The position numbers and the translations under genes were made by a program. A DNA stretch of 64,000 nt from Nemertoderma westbladi (Eukaryota > Xenacoelomorpha > Nemertodermatida > Nemertodermatidae). The DNA lies in NCBI GenBank assembly GCA_032718475.1, contig JAUCBJ010000916.1, positions 62,001 to 126,000 on the forward strand. Direction: 5' to 3'. This document shows positions 28,968 through 43,400 of this stretch, one piece after another. A model generated the notes under the pieces. The model searched no databases. It saw only the letters and a program-made list of their open reading frames with translations, and had not been told where the DNA came from. Numbering within the stretch: position 1 is the stretch's first letter; every line of letters starts with the position of its first letter.

Positions 28968-30624
28968 TACTAGGATCGGCATGCTGCATTGCAGCTGCAT
29001 TTTTAAGAATGCTGTGCCGGCTTGTCAACAAAATTGCACCGCCACAACTCCCTATCACCCATGACATTTGCTAGATCATCCGCATCTTTAAGGCCAGTGT
29101 CCTTTAAGATGCGTCTCAAGAAAGTCATGGGCTGTCCACCATGCTTATTCACTCCATGAGGCTGCCATAGTACAAGATTATGCACTGGCTGGTCCTCACG
29201 GCGAAAGCAATGTCCTGCAAAGCGGAGGCGATTTTGTTCTAGTGTCAAGCTTGGGGGAACCAATGAGACACCTCCAATGTTATATAGTGTCTGGTTGGAG
29301 ATGTGTGCATTGTACTTGACACAATGTACCCGGCGTAGCATTCTTGTGAATGTGCCATCCAGAGATTTGGTGTCCTCAGCAGTTAGAGCCCAGCATGGAC
29401 TCCCGTAGAGGAGTACTGGAACTACTGCTGCTCTAAATAATCGGACCTTAAGTTTCCGATTAATTCTAGGTGACTTCCAAATCCTGGAAAGCCTATTCAA
29501 GGCTGCCCATGCCTTTCCCTTACGTATTCGAAGGTCCTCACCTGACTTCCGGATCCATGATCCCAGGTAACAGAAGTCGTCCACATGCTCAAGCATACCA
29601 TCCTTTGAGCTTATGCTCATCCGATCAGAGACTTGCTGAGGACTTTCAAAGTTAACTGTCAGAATTTTGGTCTTTCTGGAGTTAATAAAAAGACCAACAC
29701 TAGAAGCAGCATGTTCTAATGAGCTGAGGAGCCGCTGGGCTCCCTCTAATGATTCTGAGAGTACTCCTAAGTCATCAGCAAAGTCTAGATCAGTTAGGTA
29801 CTTGGCAGGATTTCCTCGACTTCTGGAGCCAGTAGGTGGAGTTATCATCACCCCATCATCATTATGATGATCTAAGGACATGCGTAGAACATAGTCAACC
29901 ACAATAATGAACAAGAATGGTGCAAGTGTGTCTCCTTGGAGGACGCCCCATAACACTTCAAATGGTTCTGTGTCACCGTCAACAGTAGACACAAATGTTG
30001 TCGAACCATCGTATACTGATCTGATTGCTGCAATAATTTCATCAGGAATCCCATATAATGAAAGTATGCTGAACATACGTGAGCGAGAGACTGAATCAAA
30101 GGCCTTGAAGAAGTCAACAAAGATAACAGCCAGATGCCTGTCTTTCTTTTTTGATAACTCTTCAATTATCCTTCTAAGTGCCAAAATGGGCTCCATGGTC
30201 CCACGACCTTTACGGAACCCATTCTGATTTCCACGTAGCAGTCTCTCAATGGGATCCCTGATGCGATTTAATAGAATTCTATTGTATAGTTTTGCAGCAA
30301 TCGAGATCAATGAGATTCCCCGAAAAGAACCATAGAGTGTTAGGTTGCCCTTCTTGGGAACTGGCACCAACTTATTTGTTTTCATTTCTTGTGGGACTCT
30401 TGTTGTACGGTACATGTCTACTATGATGGGATAGATGAGCTTTAAACACTCAGGTATTTTAAAGACCTCAGGGGGAACACCATCTACTCCACTGGCACGA
30501 TTGGTCTTAATGCTCTTTGCAGCTGCCTTCACTTCTGCAAAGGAGATATCGCCAATGGGAATATCTGGGAGTACAGACTCAGACACTTTTACTTCTATAA
30601 AGTTATCAGGCAATACCCTGTCAT
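28968..30624 (-). mobile_element. 5'-truncated non-LTR retrotransposon, copy 2 (minus strand)
   Basis: The same family as the element at 10514-12265, in the opposite orientation and truncated about 100 bp further in. I found four substitutions against copy 1 in the stretches compared, one of them amino-acid changing (Q in copy 1, E in copy 2). The 3' end is the same gatcctagta. The target-site duplication is cacatacacccc, 12 bp, with one extra base (30625) at the 5' junction. It sits in the third block of higher-order repeat D. The matching uninterrupted site is at 22379-22390, only 123 bp from the empty site of copy 1. Confidence 0.88.
29003..30624 (-). CDS. Partial ORF: non-LTR reverse transcriptase, 5'-truncated (copy 2)
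   Basis: About 540 element-derived codons, uninterrupted. Counting from the first in-frame M of the extended frame: SGVDGVPPE at about 51-59, GFRKGRGTMEP at 142-152, catalytic Asp 177 in FVDFF, GVLQGDTLAP at 233-242, FADD at 288-291, and the C-terminal LLYGSPCWAL and RFAGHCFRR region at 411-482. The endonuclease domain is missing. In-frame start codons lie just upstream in reversed satellite sequence: a catcac-type monomer read on the minus strand gives ATG. The truncated frame has therefore gained a start by chance. The protein matches copy 1 apart from one Q/E difference, so both insertions are young. I infer no function in the host. Confidence 0.88.
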
Positions 30625-30625
30625 A

Positions 30626-30637
30626 CACATACACCCC
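30626..30637 (+). repeat. Right target-site duplication of non-LTR copy 2
   Basis: The second copy of cacatacacccc. It continues into ccatcacgcctatcc and the acaggtgctgg monomer, exactly as at the uninterrupted site 22379 onward. Confidence 0.65.
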
Positions 30638-33600
30638 CATCACGCCTATCCTATTACAGGTGCTGGATCACTCAATCACATACACCCCCGTCACGCCTAT
30701 CCTATTACAGGGGCTGGATCACTCAATCACATACACCCCCGTCACGCCTATCCTATTACTGGGGCTGGATCACTCAATCACATACACCCCCGTCACGCCT
30801 ATCCTATTACAGGGGCTCGATAACTTAATCACACACACCCCCGTTACGCCTATCCTATTACAGGGTCTGGATCACTCACTCACATACACCCCCGTCACGG
30901 CTATCCTATTACAGGGGATCCATAACTCAATCACACACACCCCTGTCACGCCTATCCTATTACATGGGCTGGATCATTCAATAACATACACCCCCGTCAC
31001 GGCTATCCTATTACAGAGGCTGAATCACTCAATCACATACACTCCCGTCACGCCTATCCTATTACAGGGGCTGGATCACTCAATCACATACACCCCCGTC
31101 ACGCCTATCCTATTACAGGGGCTGGATCACTCAATCACATACACCCCTGTCACGCCTATCCTATTACAGGATCTGGATCACTCAATCACATACACCCCCG
31201 TCACGCCTATCCTATTACATGGGCTGGATCACTCAATCACATACACCCCCGTCACGTCTATCCAATTACAGGGGCTGGATCACTCAATCAAATACACCAA
31301 CGTCACGGCTATCCTATTACAGGGGCTGGATCACTCAATCACATACACCCCCGTCACGCCTATCCTATTACAGGGACTGGATCACTCAATGACATACACC
31401 CCCGTCACGCCTATCCAATTACGGGGGCTCGATAACTCAATCACACACACCCCCGTCACGCCTATCCTATTACATGGGCTGGATCACTCAATCACATACA
31501 CCAACGTCACGGCTATCCTATTACAGGGGCTGGATCACTCAATCACATACACCCCCGTCATGCCTATCCTATTACAGGGGCTGGATCACTCAATCACATA
31601 CTCCCCCGTCACGCCTATCCTATTACAGGGGCTGGATCACTCAATCACATACACCCCCGTCACGGCTATCCTATTACAGGGGCTGGATCACTCAATCACA
31701 TACAACCCTCTCACGCCTATCCTATTACAGGGACTGGATCACTCAATAACATACACCTCCGTCACGCCTATCGTATTATAGGGGCTGGATCACTTAATGA
31801 CATACACCCCCGTCACGCCTATCCTATTACAGGGGCTCGATAACTCAATCACACACACCCCCGTCACGCCTATCCTATTACAGGGGCTGGATCACTCAAT
31901 CACATACACCAACGTCACGGCTATCCTATTACAGGGGCTGGATCACTCAATCACATACACCCCCGTCACGCCTATCCTATTACAGGGACTGGATCACTCA
32001 ATGACATACACCCCCGTCACGCCTATCCAATTACGGGGGCTCGATAACTCAATCACACACACCCCCGTCACGCCTATCCTATTACATGGGCTGGATCACT
32101 CAATCACATACTCCCCCGTCACGCCTATCCTATTACAGGGGCTGGATCACTCAATCACATACACCCCCGTCACGGCTATCCTATTACAGGGGCTGGATCA
32201 CTCAATCACATACAACCCTCTCACGCCTATCCTATTACAGGGACTGGATCACTCAATAACATACACCTCCGTCACGCCTATCCTATTATAGGGGCTGGAT
32301 CACTTAATGACATACACCCCCGTCACGCCTATCCTATTACAGGGGCTCGATAACTCAATCACACACACCCCCGTTACGCCTATCCTATTACAGGGTCTGG
32401 ATCACTCACTCACATACACCCCCGTCACGGCTATCCTATTACAGGGGATCCATAACTCAATCACACACACCCCTGTCACGCCTATCCTATTACATGGGCT
32501 GGATCATTCAATAACATACACCCCGGTCACGCCTATCCTATTACAGGGGCTGGATCACTCATTCACATACACCCCCGTCACGGCTATCCTATTACAGAGG
32601 CTGAATCACTCAATCACATACACTCCCGTCACGCCTATCATATTACAGGGGCTGGATCACTCAATCACATACACCCCCATCACGCCTATCCTATTACAGG
32701 GGCTGGATCACTCAATCACATACACCCCTGTCACGCCTATCCTATTACAGGATCTGGATCACTCAATCACATACACCCCCGTCACGCCTATCCTATTACA
32801 TGGGCTGGATCACTCAATCACATACACCCCCGTCACGTCTATCCAATTACAGGGGCTGGATCACTCAATCAAATACACCAACGTCACGGCTATCCTATTA
32901 CAGGGGCTGGATCACTCAATCACATACACCCCCGTCACGCCTATCCTATTACAGGGACTGGATCACTCAATGACATACACCCCCGTCACGCCTATCCTAT
33001 TACGGGGGCTCGATAACTCAATCACACACACCCCCGTCACGCCTATCCTATTACAGGATCTGGATCACTCAATCACATACACCCCCGTCACGCCTATCCT
33101 ATTACAGGGGCTGGATCACTCAATCACATACACCCCCGTCACGCCTATCCTATTACAGGGGCTGGATCACTCAATCACATACACTCCCGTCACGCCTATC
33201 CTATTACAGGGGCTCGATAACTCAATCAGACACACCCCCGTCACGCCTATCCTATTACGGGGGATCGATAACTCAATCACACACACCCCCGTCACGCCTA
33301 TGCTATTACAGGGGCTGGATCACTCAATCACATACACCCCGTCACGCCTATCCTATTACAGGGGCTCGATAACTCAATCACACACACCCCCGTCACGCCT
33401 ATCCTCTTACAGGGTCTGGATCACTCAATCACATACACCCCCGTCACGCCTATCCTATTACAGGGGCTCGATAACTCAATCACACACACCCCCGTCACGC
33501 CTATCCTATTACATGGGCTGGATCACTCAATCACATACACACCCGTCACGCCTATCCTATTACAGGGGCTGGATCACTCAATCACATACACCCCCGTCAC

Positions 33601-33719
33601 GCCTATCCTATTACAGGGTCTGGATCACTCAATCACACACACCCCCGTCACGCCTATCCTATTACAGGGTCTGGATCACTCAATCACATACACCCCCATC
33701 ACGCCTATCCTATTACAGG

Positions 33720-36700
33720 GGCTCGATAACTCAATCAGACACACCCCCGTCACGCCTATCCTATTACGGGGGCTCGATAACTCAATCACACACACCCCCG
33801 TCACGCCTATGCTATTACAGGGGCTGGATCACTCAATCACATACACCCCGTCACGCCTATCCTATTACAGGGGCTCGATAACTCAATCACACACACCCCC
33901 GTCACGCCTATCCTATTACAGGGTCTGGATCACTCAATCGCATACACCCCCATCACGCCTATCCTATTACAGGGGCTCGATAACTCAATCACACACACCC
34001 CCGTCACGCCTATCCTATTACATGGGCTGGATCACTCAATCACATACACCCCGGTCACGCCTATCCTATTACAGGGGCTGGATCACTCAATCACATACAC
34101 CCCCGTCACGCCTATCCTATTACGGGGGCTCGATAACTCAATCACACACACCCCCGTCACGCCTATCCTATTACAGGGTCTGGATCACTCAATCACATAG
34201 ACCCCCATCACGTCTATCCTATTACAGGGGCTGGATCACTCAATCACATACACCCCCATCACGCCTATCCTATTACAGGGGCTGGATCACTCAATCACAT
34301 ACACCCCCGTCACGCCTATCCTATTACATGGGCTGGATCACTCAATCACATACACCAACGTCACGGCTATCCTATTACAGGGGCTGGATCACTCAATCAC
34401 ATACACCCCCGTCATGCCTATCCTATTACAGGGGCTGGATCACTCAATCACATACTCCCCCGTCACTCCTATCCTATTACAGGGGCTGGATCACTCAATC
34501 ACATACACCCCCGTCACGGCTATCCTATTACAGGGGCTGGATCACTCAATCACATACAACCCCATCACGCCTATCCTATTACAGGGACTGGATCACTCAA
34601 TGACATACACCCCCGTCACGCCTATCCTATTATAGGGGCTGGATCACTTAATGACATACACCCCCGTCACGCCTATCCTATTACAGGGGCTCGATAACTC
34701 AATCACACACACCCCCGTCACGCCTATCCTATTACAGGGGCTGGATCACTCAATCACATACACCCCCGTCACGCCTATCCTATTACATGGGCTGGATCAC
34801 TCAATCGCATACACCCCCGTCACGCCTATCCTATTACAGGGGCTGAATCACTCAATCACATACACCCCCGTCACGGCTAACCTATTACAGGGGCTCGATA
34901 ACTCAATCACATACACCCCCGTCACGCCCATCCTATTACAGGGGCTGGATCACTCAATCACATACTCCCCCGTCACGCCTATCCTATTACGGGGGCTCGA
35001 TAACTCAATCACACACACCCCCGTCACGCCTATCCTATTACAGGGTCTGGAACACTCAATCACATACACCCCCGTCACGCCTATCCTATTACAGGGGCTG
35101 GATCACTCAATCACATACACCCCCATCGCGCCTATCCTATTACAGGGGCTGGATCACTCAATCACATACACCCCCGTCACGCCTATCCTATTACAGGGGC
35201 TGGATCACTCAATCACATACACCCCCGTCACGCCTATCCTATTACAGGTGCTGGATCACTCAATCACATACACCCCCGTCACGCCTATCCTATTACAGGG
35301 GCTGGATCACTCAATCACATACACCCCCGTCACGCCTATCCTATTACAGGGGCTGGATCACTCAATCACATACACCCCCGTCACGCCTATCCTATTACAG
35401 GAGCTCGATAACTCAATCACACACACCCCCGTTACACCTATCCTATTACAGGGTCTGGATCACTCAATCACATACACCCCCGTCACGGCTATCCTATTAC
35501 AGGGGCTCCATAACTCAATCACACACACCCCAGTCACGCCTATCCTATTACATGGGCTGGATCATTCAATAACATACACCCCGGTCACGCCTATCCTATT
35601 ACAGGGGCTGGATCACTCAATCACATACACCCCCGTCACGCCTATCCTATTACAGGGGCTGGATCACTCAATCACATACACACCCGTCACGCCTATCCTA
35701 TTACAGGGGCTGGATCACTCAATCACATACACCCCATCACGCCTATCCTATTACAGGGTCTGGATCACTCAATCACATACACCCCCATCACGCCTATCCT
35801 ATTACAGGGTCTGTATCACTCAATCACATACACCCCCATCACGCCTATCCTATTACAGGGACTGGATCACTCAATGACATACACCCCCGTCACGCCTATC
35901 CTATTATAGGGGCTGGATCACTTAATGACATACACCCCCGTCACGCCTATCCTATTACAGGGGCTCGATAACTCAATCAGACACACCCCCGTCACGCCTA
36001 TCCTATTACGGGGGCTCGATAACTCAATCACACACACCCCCGTCACGCCTATGCTATTACAGGGGCTGGATCACTCAATCACATACACCCCGTCACGCCT
36101 ATCCTATTACAGGGGCTCGATAACTCAATCACACACACCCCCGTCACGCCTATCCTATTACAGGGTCTGGATCACTCAATCGCATACACCCCCATCACGC
36201 CTATCCTATTACAGGGGCTCGATAACTCAATCACACACACCCCCGTCACGCCTATCCTATTACATGGGCTGGATCACTCAATCACATACACCCCGGTCAC
36301 GCCTATCCTATTACAGGGGCTGGATCACTCAATCACATACACCCCCGTCACGCCTATCCTATTACGGGGGCTCGATAACTCAATCACACACACCCCCGTC
36401 ACGCCTATCCTATTACAGGGTCTGGATCACTCAATCACATAGACCCCCATCACGTCTATCCTATTACAGGGGCTGGATCACTCAATCACATACACCCCCA
36501 TCACGCCTATCCTATTACAGGGGCTGGATCACTCAATCACATACACCCCCGTCACGCCTATCCTATTACATGGGCTGGATCACTCAATCACATACACCAA
36601 CGTCACGGCTATCCTATTACAGGGGCTGGATCACTCAATCACATACACCCCCGTCATGCCTATCCTATTACAGGGGCTGGATCACTCAATCACATACTCC

Positions 36701-38970
36701 CCCGTCACTCCTATCCTATTACAGGGGCTGGATCACTCAATCACATACACCCCCGTCACGGCTATCCTATTACAGGGGCTGGATCACTCAATCACATACA
36801 ACCCCATCACGCCTATCCTATTACAGGGACTGGATCACTCAATGACATACACCCCCGTCACGCCTATCCTATTATAGGGGCTGGATCACTTAATGACATA
36901 CACCCCCGTCACGCCTATCCTATTACAGGGGCTCGATAACTCAATCACACACACCCCCGTCACGCCTATCCTATTACAGGGGCTGGATCACTCAATCACA
37001 TACACCCCCGTCACGCCTATCCTATTACATGGGCTGGATCACTCAATCGCATACACCCCCGTCACGCCTATCCTATTACAGGGGCTGAATCACTCAATCA
37101 CATACACCCCCGTCACGGCTAACCTATTACAGGGGCTCGATAACTCAATCACATACACCCCCGTCACGCCCATCCTATTACAGGGGCTGGATCACTCAAT
37201 CACATACTCCCCCGTCACGCCTATCCTATTACGGGGGCTCGATAACTCAATCACACACACCCCCGTCACGCCTATCCTATTACAGGGTCTGGAACACTCA
37301 ATCACATACACCCCCGTCACGCCTATCCTATTACAGGGGCTGGATCACTCAATCACATACACCCCCATCGCGCCTATCCTATTACAGGGGCTGGATCACT
37401 CAATCACATACACCCCCGTCACGCCTATCCTATTACAGGGGCTGGATCACTCAATCACATACACCCCCGTCACGCCTATCCTATTACAGGTGCTGGATCA
37501 CTCAATCACATACACCCCCGTCACGCCTATCCTATTACAGGGGCTGGATCACTCAATCACATACACCCCCGTCACGCCTTTCCTATTACAGGGGCTGGAT
37601 CACTCAATCACATACAACCCCATCACGCCTATCCTATTACAGGGACTGGATCACTCAATGACATACACCCCCGTCACGCCTATCCTATTATAGGGGCTGG
37701 ATCACTTAATGACATACACCCCCGTCACGCCTATCCTATTACAGGGGCTCGATAACTCAATCACACACACCCCCGTCACGCCTATCCTATTACAGGGGCT
37801 GGATCACTCAATCACATACACCCCCGTCACGCCTATCCTATTACATGGGCTGGATCACTCAATCGCATACACCCCCGTCACGCCTATCCTATTACAGGGG
37901 CTGAATCACTCAATCACATACACCCCCGTCACGGCTAACCTATTACAGGGGCTCGATAACTCAATCACATACACCCCCGTCACGCCCATCCTATTACAGG
38001 GGCTGGATCACTCAATCACATACTCCCCCGTCACGCCTATCCTATTACGGGGGCTCGATAACTCAATCACACACACCCCCGTCACGCCTATCCTATTACA
38101 GGGTCTGGAACACTCAATCACATACACCCCCGTCACGCCTATCCTATTACAGGGGCTGGATCACTCAATCACATACACCCCCATCGCGCCTATCCTATTA
38201 CAGGGGCTGGATCACTCAATCACATACACCCCCGTCACGCCTATCCTATTACAGGGGCTGGATCACTCAATCACATACACCCCCGTCACGCCTATCCTAT
38301 TACAGGTGCTGGATCACTCAATCACATACACCCCCGTCACGCCTATCCTATTACAGGGGCTGGATCACTCAATCACATACACCCCCGTCACGCCTATCCT
38401 ATTACAGGGGCTGGATCACTCAATCACATACACCCCCGTCACGCCTATCCTATTACAGGAGCTCGATAACTCAATCACACACACCCCCGTTACACCTATC
38501 CTATTACAGGGTCTGGATCACTCAATCACATACACCCCCGTCACGGCTATCCTATTACAGGGGCTCCATAACTCAATCACACACACCCCAGTCACGCCTA
38601 TCCTATTACATGGGCTGGATCATTCAATAACATACACCCCGGTCACGCCTATCCTATTACAGGGGCTGGATCACTCAATCACATACACCCCCGTCACGCC
38701 TATCCTATTACAGGGGCTGGATCACTCAATCACATACACACCCGTCACGCCTATCCTATTACAGGGGCTGGATCACTCAATCACATACACCCCATCACGC
38801 CTATCCTATTACAGGGTCTGGATCACTCAATCACATACACCCCCATCACGCCTATCCTATTACAGGGTCTGTATCACTCAATCACATACACCCCCATCAC
38901 GCCTATCCTATTACAGGGACTGGATCACTCAATGACATACACCCCCGTCACGCCTATCCTATTATAGGGG
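33720..38970 (+). repeat. Higher-order repeat E: near-identical block copies (2242, 816 and 3058 bp shifts)
   Basis: The segment 34651-35877 recurs at 37709-38935 (shift 3058), and its three-frame translation looks identical over 408 codons. 33809-34635 recurs at 36051-36877 (shift 2242). 36893 onward recurs at 37709 onward (shift 816, exactly 16 monomers). Identity at this level points to very recent duplication, or to gene conversion within the array. Confidence 0.82.
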
Positions 38971-40407
38971 CTGGATCACTTAATGACATACACCCCCGTC
39001 ACGCCTATCCTATTATAGGGGCTGGATCACTTAATGACATACACCCCCGTCACGCCTATCCTATTACGGGGGCTCGATAACTCAATCACACACACCCCCG
39101 TCACGCCTATGCTATTACAGGGGCTGGATCACTCAATCACATACACCCCGTCACGCCTATCCTATTACAGGGGCTCGATAACTCAATCACACACACCCCC
39201 GTCACGCCTATCCTATTACAGGGTCTGGATCACTCAATCGCATACACCCCCATCACGCCTATCCTATTACAGGGGCTCGATAACTCAATCACACACACCC
39301 CCGTCACGCCTATCCTATTACATGGGCTGGATCACTCAATCACATACACCCCGGTCACGCCTATCCTATTACAGGGGCTGGATCACTCAATCACATACAC
39401 CCCCGTCACGCCTATCCTATTACGGGGGCTCGATAACTCAATCACACACACCCCCGTCACGCCCATCCTATTACAGGGGCTGGATCACTCAATCACATAC
39501 TCCCCCGTCACGCCTATCCTATTACGGGGGCTCGATAACTCAATCACACACACCCCCGTCACGCCTATCCTATTACAGGGTCTGGAACACTCAATCACAT
39601 ACACCCCCGTCACGCCTATCCTATTACAGGGGCTGGATCACTCAATCACATACACCCCCATCGCGCCTATCCTATTACAGGGGCTGGATCACTCAATCAC
39701 ATACACCCCCGTCACGCCTATCCTATTACAGGGGCTGGATCACTCAATCACATACACCCCCGTCACGCCTATCCTATTACAGGTGCTGGATCACTCAATC
39801 ACATACACCCCCGTCACGCCTATCCTATTACAGGGGCTGGATCACTCAATCACATACACCCCCGTCACGCCTATCCTATTACAGGGGCTGGATCACTCAA
39901 TCACATACACCCCCGTCACGCCTATCCTATTACAGGAGCTCGATAACTCAATCACACACACCCCCGTTACGCCTATCCTATTACAGGGTCTGGATCACTC
40001 AATCACATACACCCCCGTCACGGCTATCCTATTACAGGGGCTCCATAACTCAATCACACACACCCCAGTCACGCCTATCCTATTACATGGGCTGGATCAT
40101 TCAATAACATACACCCCGGTCACGCCTATCCTATTACAGGGGCTGGATCACTCAATCACATACACCCCCGTCACGCCTATCCTATTACAGGGGCTGGATC
40201 ACTCAATCACATACACCCCCGTCACGCCTATCCTATTACAGGGGCTGGATCACTCAATCACATACACCCCATCACGCCTATCCTATTACAGGGTCTGGAT
40301 CACTCAATCACATACACCCCCATCACGCCTATCCTATTACAGGGTCTGGATCACTCAATCACATACACCCCCGTCACGCCTATCCTATTACAGGGCTGGA
40401 TCACTTA

Positions 40408-43400
40408 ATGACATACACCCCCGTCACGCCTATCCTATTACAGGGGCTCGATAACTCAATCAGACACACCCCCGTCACGCCTATCCTATTACGGGGGCTC
40501 GATAACTCAATCACACACACCCCCGTCACGCCTATGCTATTACAGGGGCTGGATCACTCAATCACATACACCCCGTCACGCCTATCCTATTACAGGGGCT
40601 CGATAACTCAATCACACACACCCCCGTCACGCCTATCCTATTACAGGGTCTGGATCACTCAATCACATACACCCCCGTCACGCCTATCCTATTACAGGGG
40701 CTCGATAACTCAATCACACACACCCCCGTCACGCCTATCCTATTACATGGGCTGGATCACTCAATCACATACACCCCGGTCACGCCTATCCTATTACAGG
40801 GGCTGGATCACTCAATCACATACACCCCCGTCACGCCTATCCTATTACGGGGGCTCGATAACTCAATCACACACACCCCCGTCACGCCTATCCTATTACA
40901 GGGTCTGGATCACTCAATCACATACACCCCCATCACGTCTATCCTATTACAGGGGCTGGATCACTCAATCACATACACCCCCATCACGCCTATCCTATTA
41001 CAGGGGCTGGATCACTCAATCACATACACCCCCGTCACGCCTATCCTATTACAGGGGCTGGATCACTCAATCACATACACCCCCGTCACGCCTATCCTAT
41101 TACAGGGGCTGGATCACTCAATCACATACACCCCCGTTACGCCTATCCTATTACAGGTGCTGGATCACTCAATCACATACACCCCCGTCACGCCTATCCT
41201 ATTACAGGGGCTGGATCACTCAATCACATACACCCCCGTCACGCCTATCCTATTACAGGGGCTGGATCACTCAATCACATACACCCCCGTCACGCCTATC
41301 CTATTACAGGGGCTCGATAACTCAATCACACACACCCCCGTTACGCCTATCCTATTACAGGGTCTGGATCACGCAATCACATACACCCCCGTCACGGCTA
41401 TCCTATTACAGGGGCTCCATAACTCAATCACACACACCCCAGTCACGCCTATCCTATTACATGGGCTGGATCATTCAATAACATACACCCCGGTCACGCC
41501 TATCCTATTACAGGGGCTGGATCACTCAATCACATACACCCCCGTCACGCCTATCCTATTACAGGGGCTGGATCACTCAATCACATACACACCCGTCACG
41601 CCTATCCTATTACAGGGGCTGGATCACTCAATCACATACACCCCATCACGCCTATCCTATTATAGGGTCTGGATCACTCAATCACATACACCCCCATCAC
41701 GCCTATCCAATTACAGGGTCTGGATCACTCAATCACACACACCCCCGTCACGCCTATCCTATTACAGGGTCTGTATCACTCAATCACATACACCCCCATC
41801 ACGCCTATCCTATTACAGGGGCTCGATAACTCAATCAGACATGCCCCCGTCACGCCTATCCTATTACGGGTTCTCGATAACTCAATCACACACACCCCCG
41901 TCACGCCTATGCTATTACAGGGGCTGGATCACTCAATCACATACACCCCGTCACGCCTATCCTATTACAGGGGCTCGATAACTCAATCACACACACCCCC
42001 GTCACGCCTATCCTATTACAGGGTCTGGATCACTCAATCACATACACCCCCGTCACGCCTATCCTATTACAGGGGCTCGATAACTCAATCACACACACCC
42101 CCGTCACGCCTATCCTATTACATGGGCTGGATCACTCAATCACATACACCCCGGTCACGCCTATCCTATTACAGGGGCTGGATCACTCAATCACATACAC
42201 CCCCGTCACGCCTATCCTATTACGGGGGCTCGATAACTCAATCACACACACCCCCATCACGCCTATCCTATTACAGGGTCTGGATCACTCAATCACATAC
42301 ACCCCCATCACGTCTATCCTATTACAGGGGCTGGATCACTCAATCACATACACCCCCATCACGCCTATCCTATTACAGGGGCTGGATCACTCAATCACAT
42401 ACACCCCCGTCACGCCTATCCTATTACAGGGGCTGGATCACTCAATCACATACACCCCCGTCACGCCTATCCTATTACAGGTGCTGGATCACTCAATCAC
42501 ATACACCCCCGTCACGCCTATCCTATTACGGGGGCTCGATAACTCAATCACACACACCCCCGTCACGCCTATGCTATTACAGGGGCTGGATCACTCAATC
42601 ACATACACCCCGTCACGCCTATCCTATTACAGGGGCTCGATAACTCAATCACACACACCCCCGTCACGCCTATCCTCTTACAGGGTCTGGATCACTCAAT
42701 CACATACACCCCCGTCACGCCTATCCTATTACAGGGGCTCGATAACTCAATCACACACACCCCCGTCACGCCTATCCTATTACATGGGCTGGATCACTCA
42801 ATCACATACACACCCGTCACGCCTATCCTATTACAGGGGCTGGATCACTCAATCACATACACCCCCGTCACGCCTATCCTATTACAGGGTCTGGATCACT
42901 CAATCACACACACCCCCGTCACGCCTATCCTATTACAGGGTCTGGATCACTCAATCACATACACCCCCATCACGCCTATCCTATTACAGGGGCTCGATAA
43001 CTCAATCAGACACACCCCCGTCACGCCTATCCTATTACGGGGGCTCGATAACTCAATCACACACACCCCCGTCACGCCTATGCTATTACAGGGGCTGGAT
43101 CACTCAATCACATACACCCCGTCACGCCTATCCTATTACAGGGGCTCGATAACTCAATCACACACACCCCCGTCACGCCTATCCTATTACAGGGTCTGGA
43201 TCACTCAATCACATACACCCCCATCACGCCTATCCTATTACAGGGGCTCGATAACTCAATCACACACACCCCCGTCACGCCTATCCTATTACATGGGCTG
43301 GATCACTCAATCACATACACCCCGGCCACGCCTATCCTATTACAGGGGCTGGATCACTCAATCACATACACCCCCGTCATGCCTATCCTATTACAGGGGC

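Larger units (their letters stand above)
21103..33000 (+). repeat. Higher-order repeat D: three blocks at about 4.1 kb spacing
   Basis: Three related blocks are marked by a pair of tattataggggctggatcacttaatgac monomers exactly 510 bp (ten monomers) apart, near 23532/24042, 27610/28120 and 31779/32289. The block spacing is 4078 bp, then 4169 bp. Upstream, 21103-21615 matches 24926-25438 with shift 3823, which is five monomers less than 4078. The third block contains the second non-LTR copy and lacks about 1.6 kb of satellite relative to the second block. The junction lies around 28600, where the sequence jumps from a ggatctgg monomer to a ggaggctcg monomer. Confidence 0.8.
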
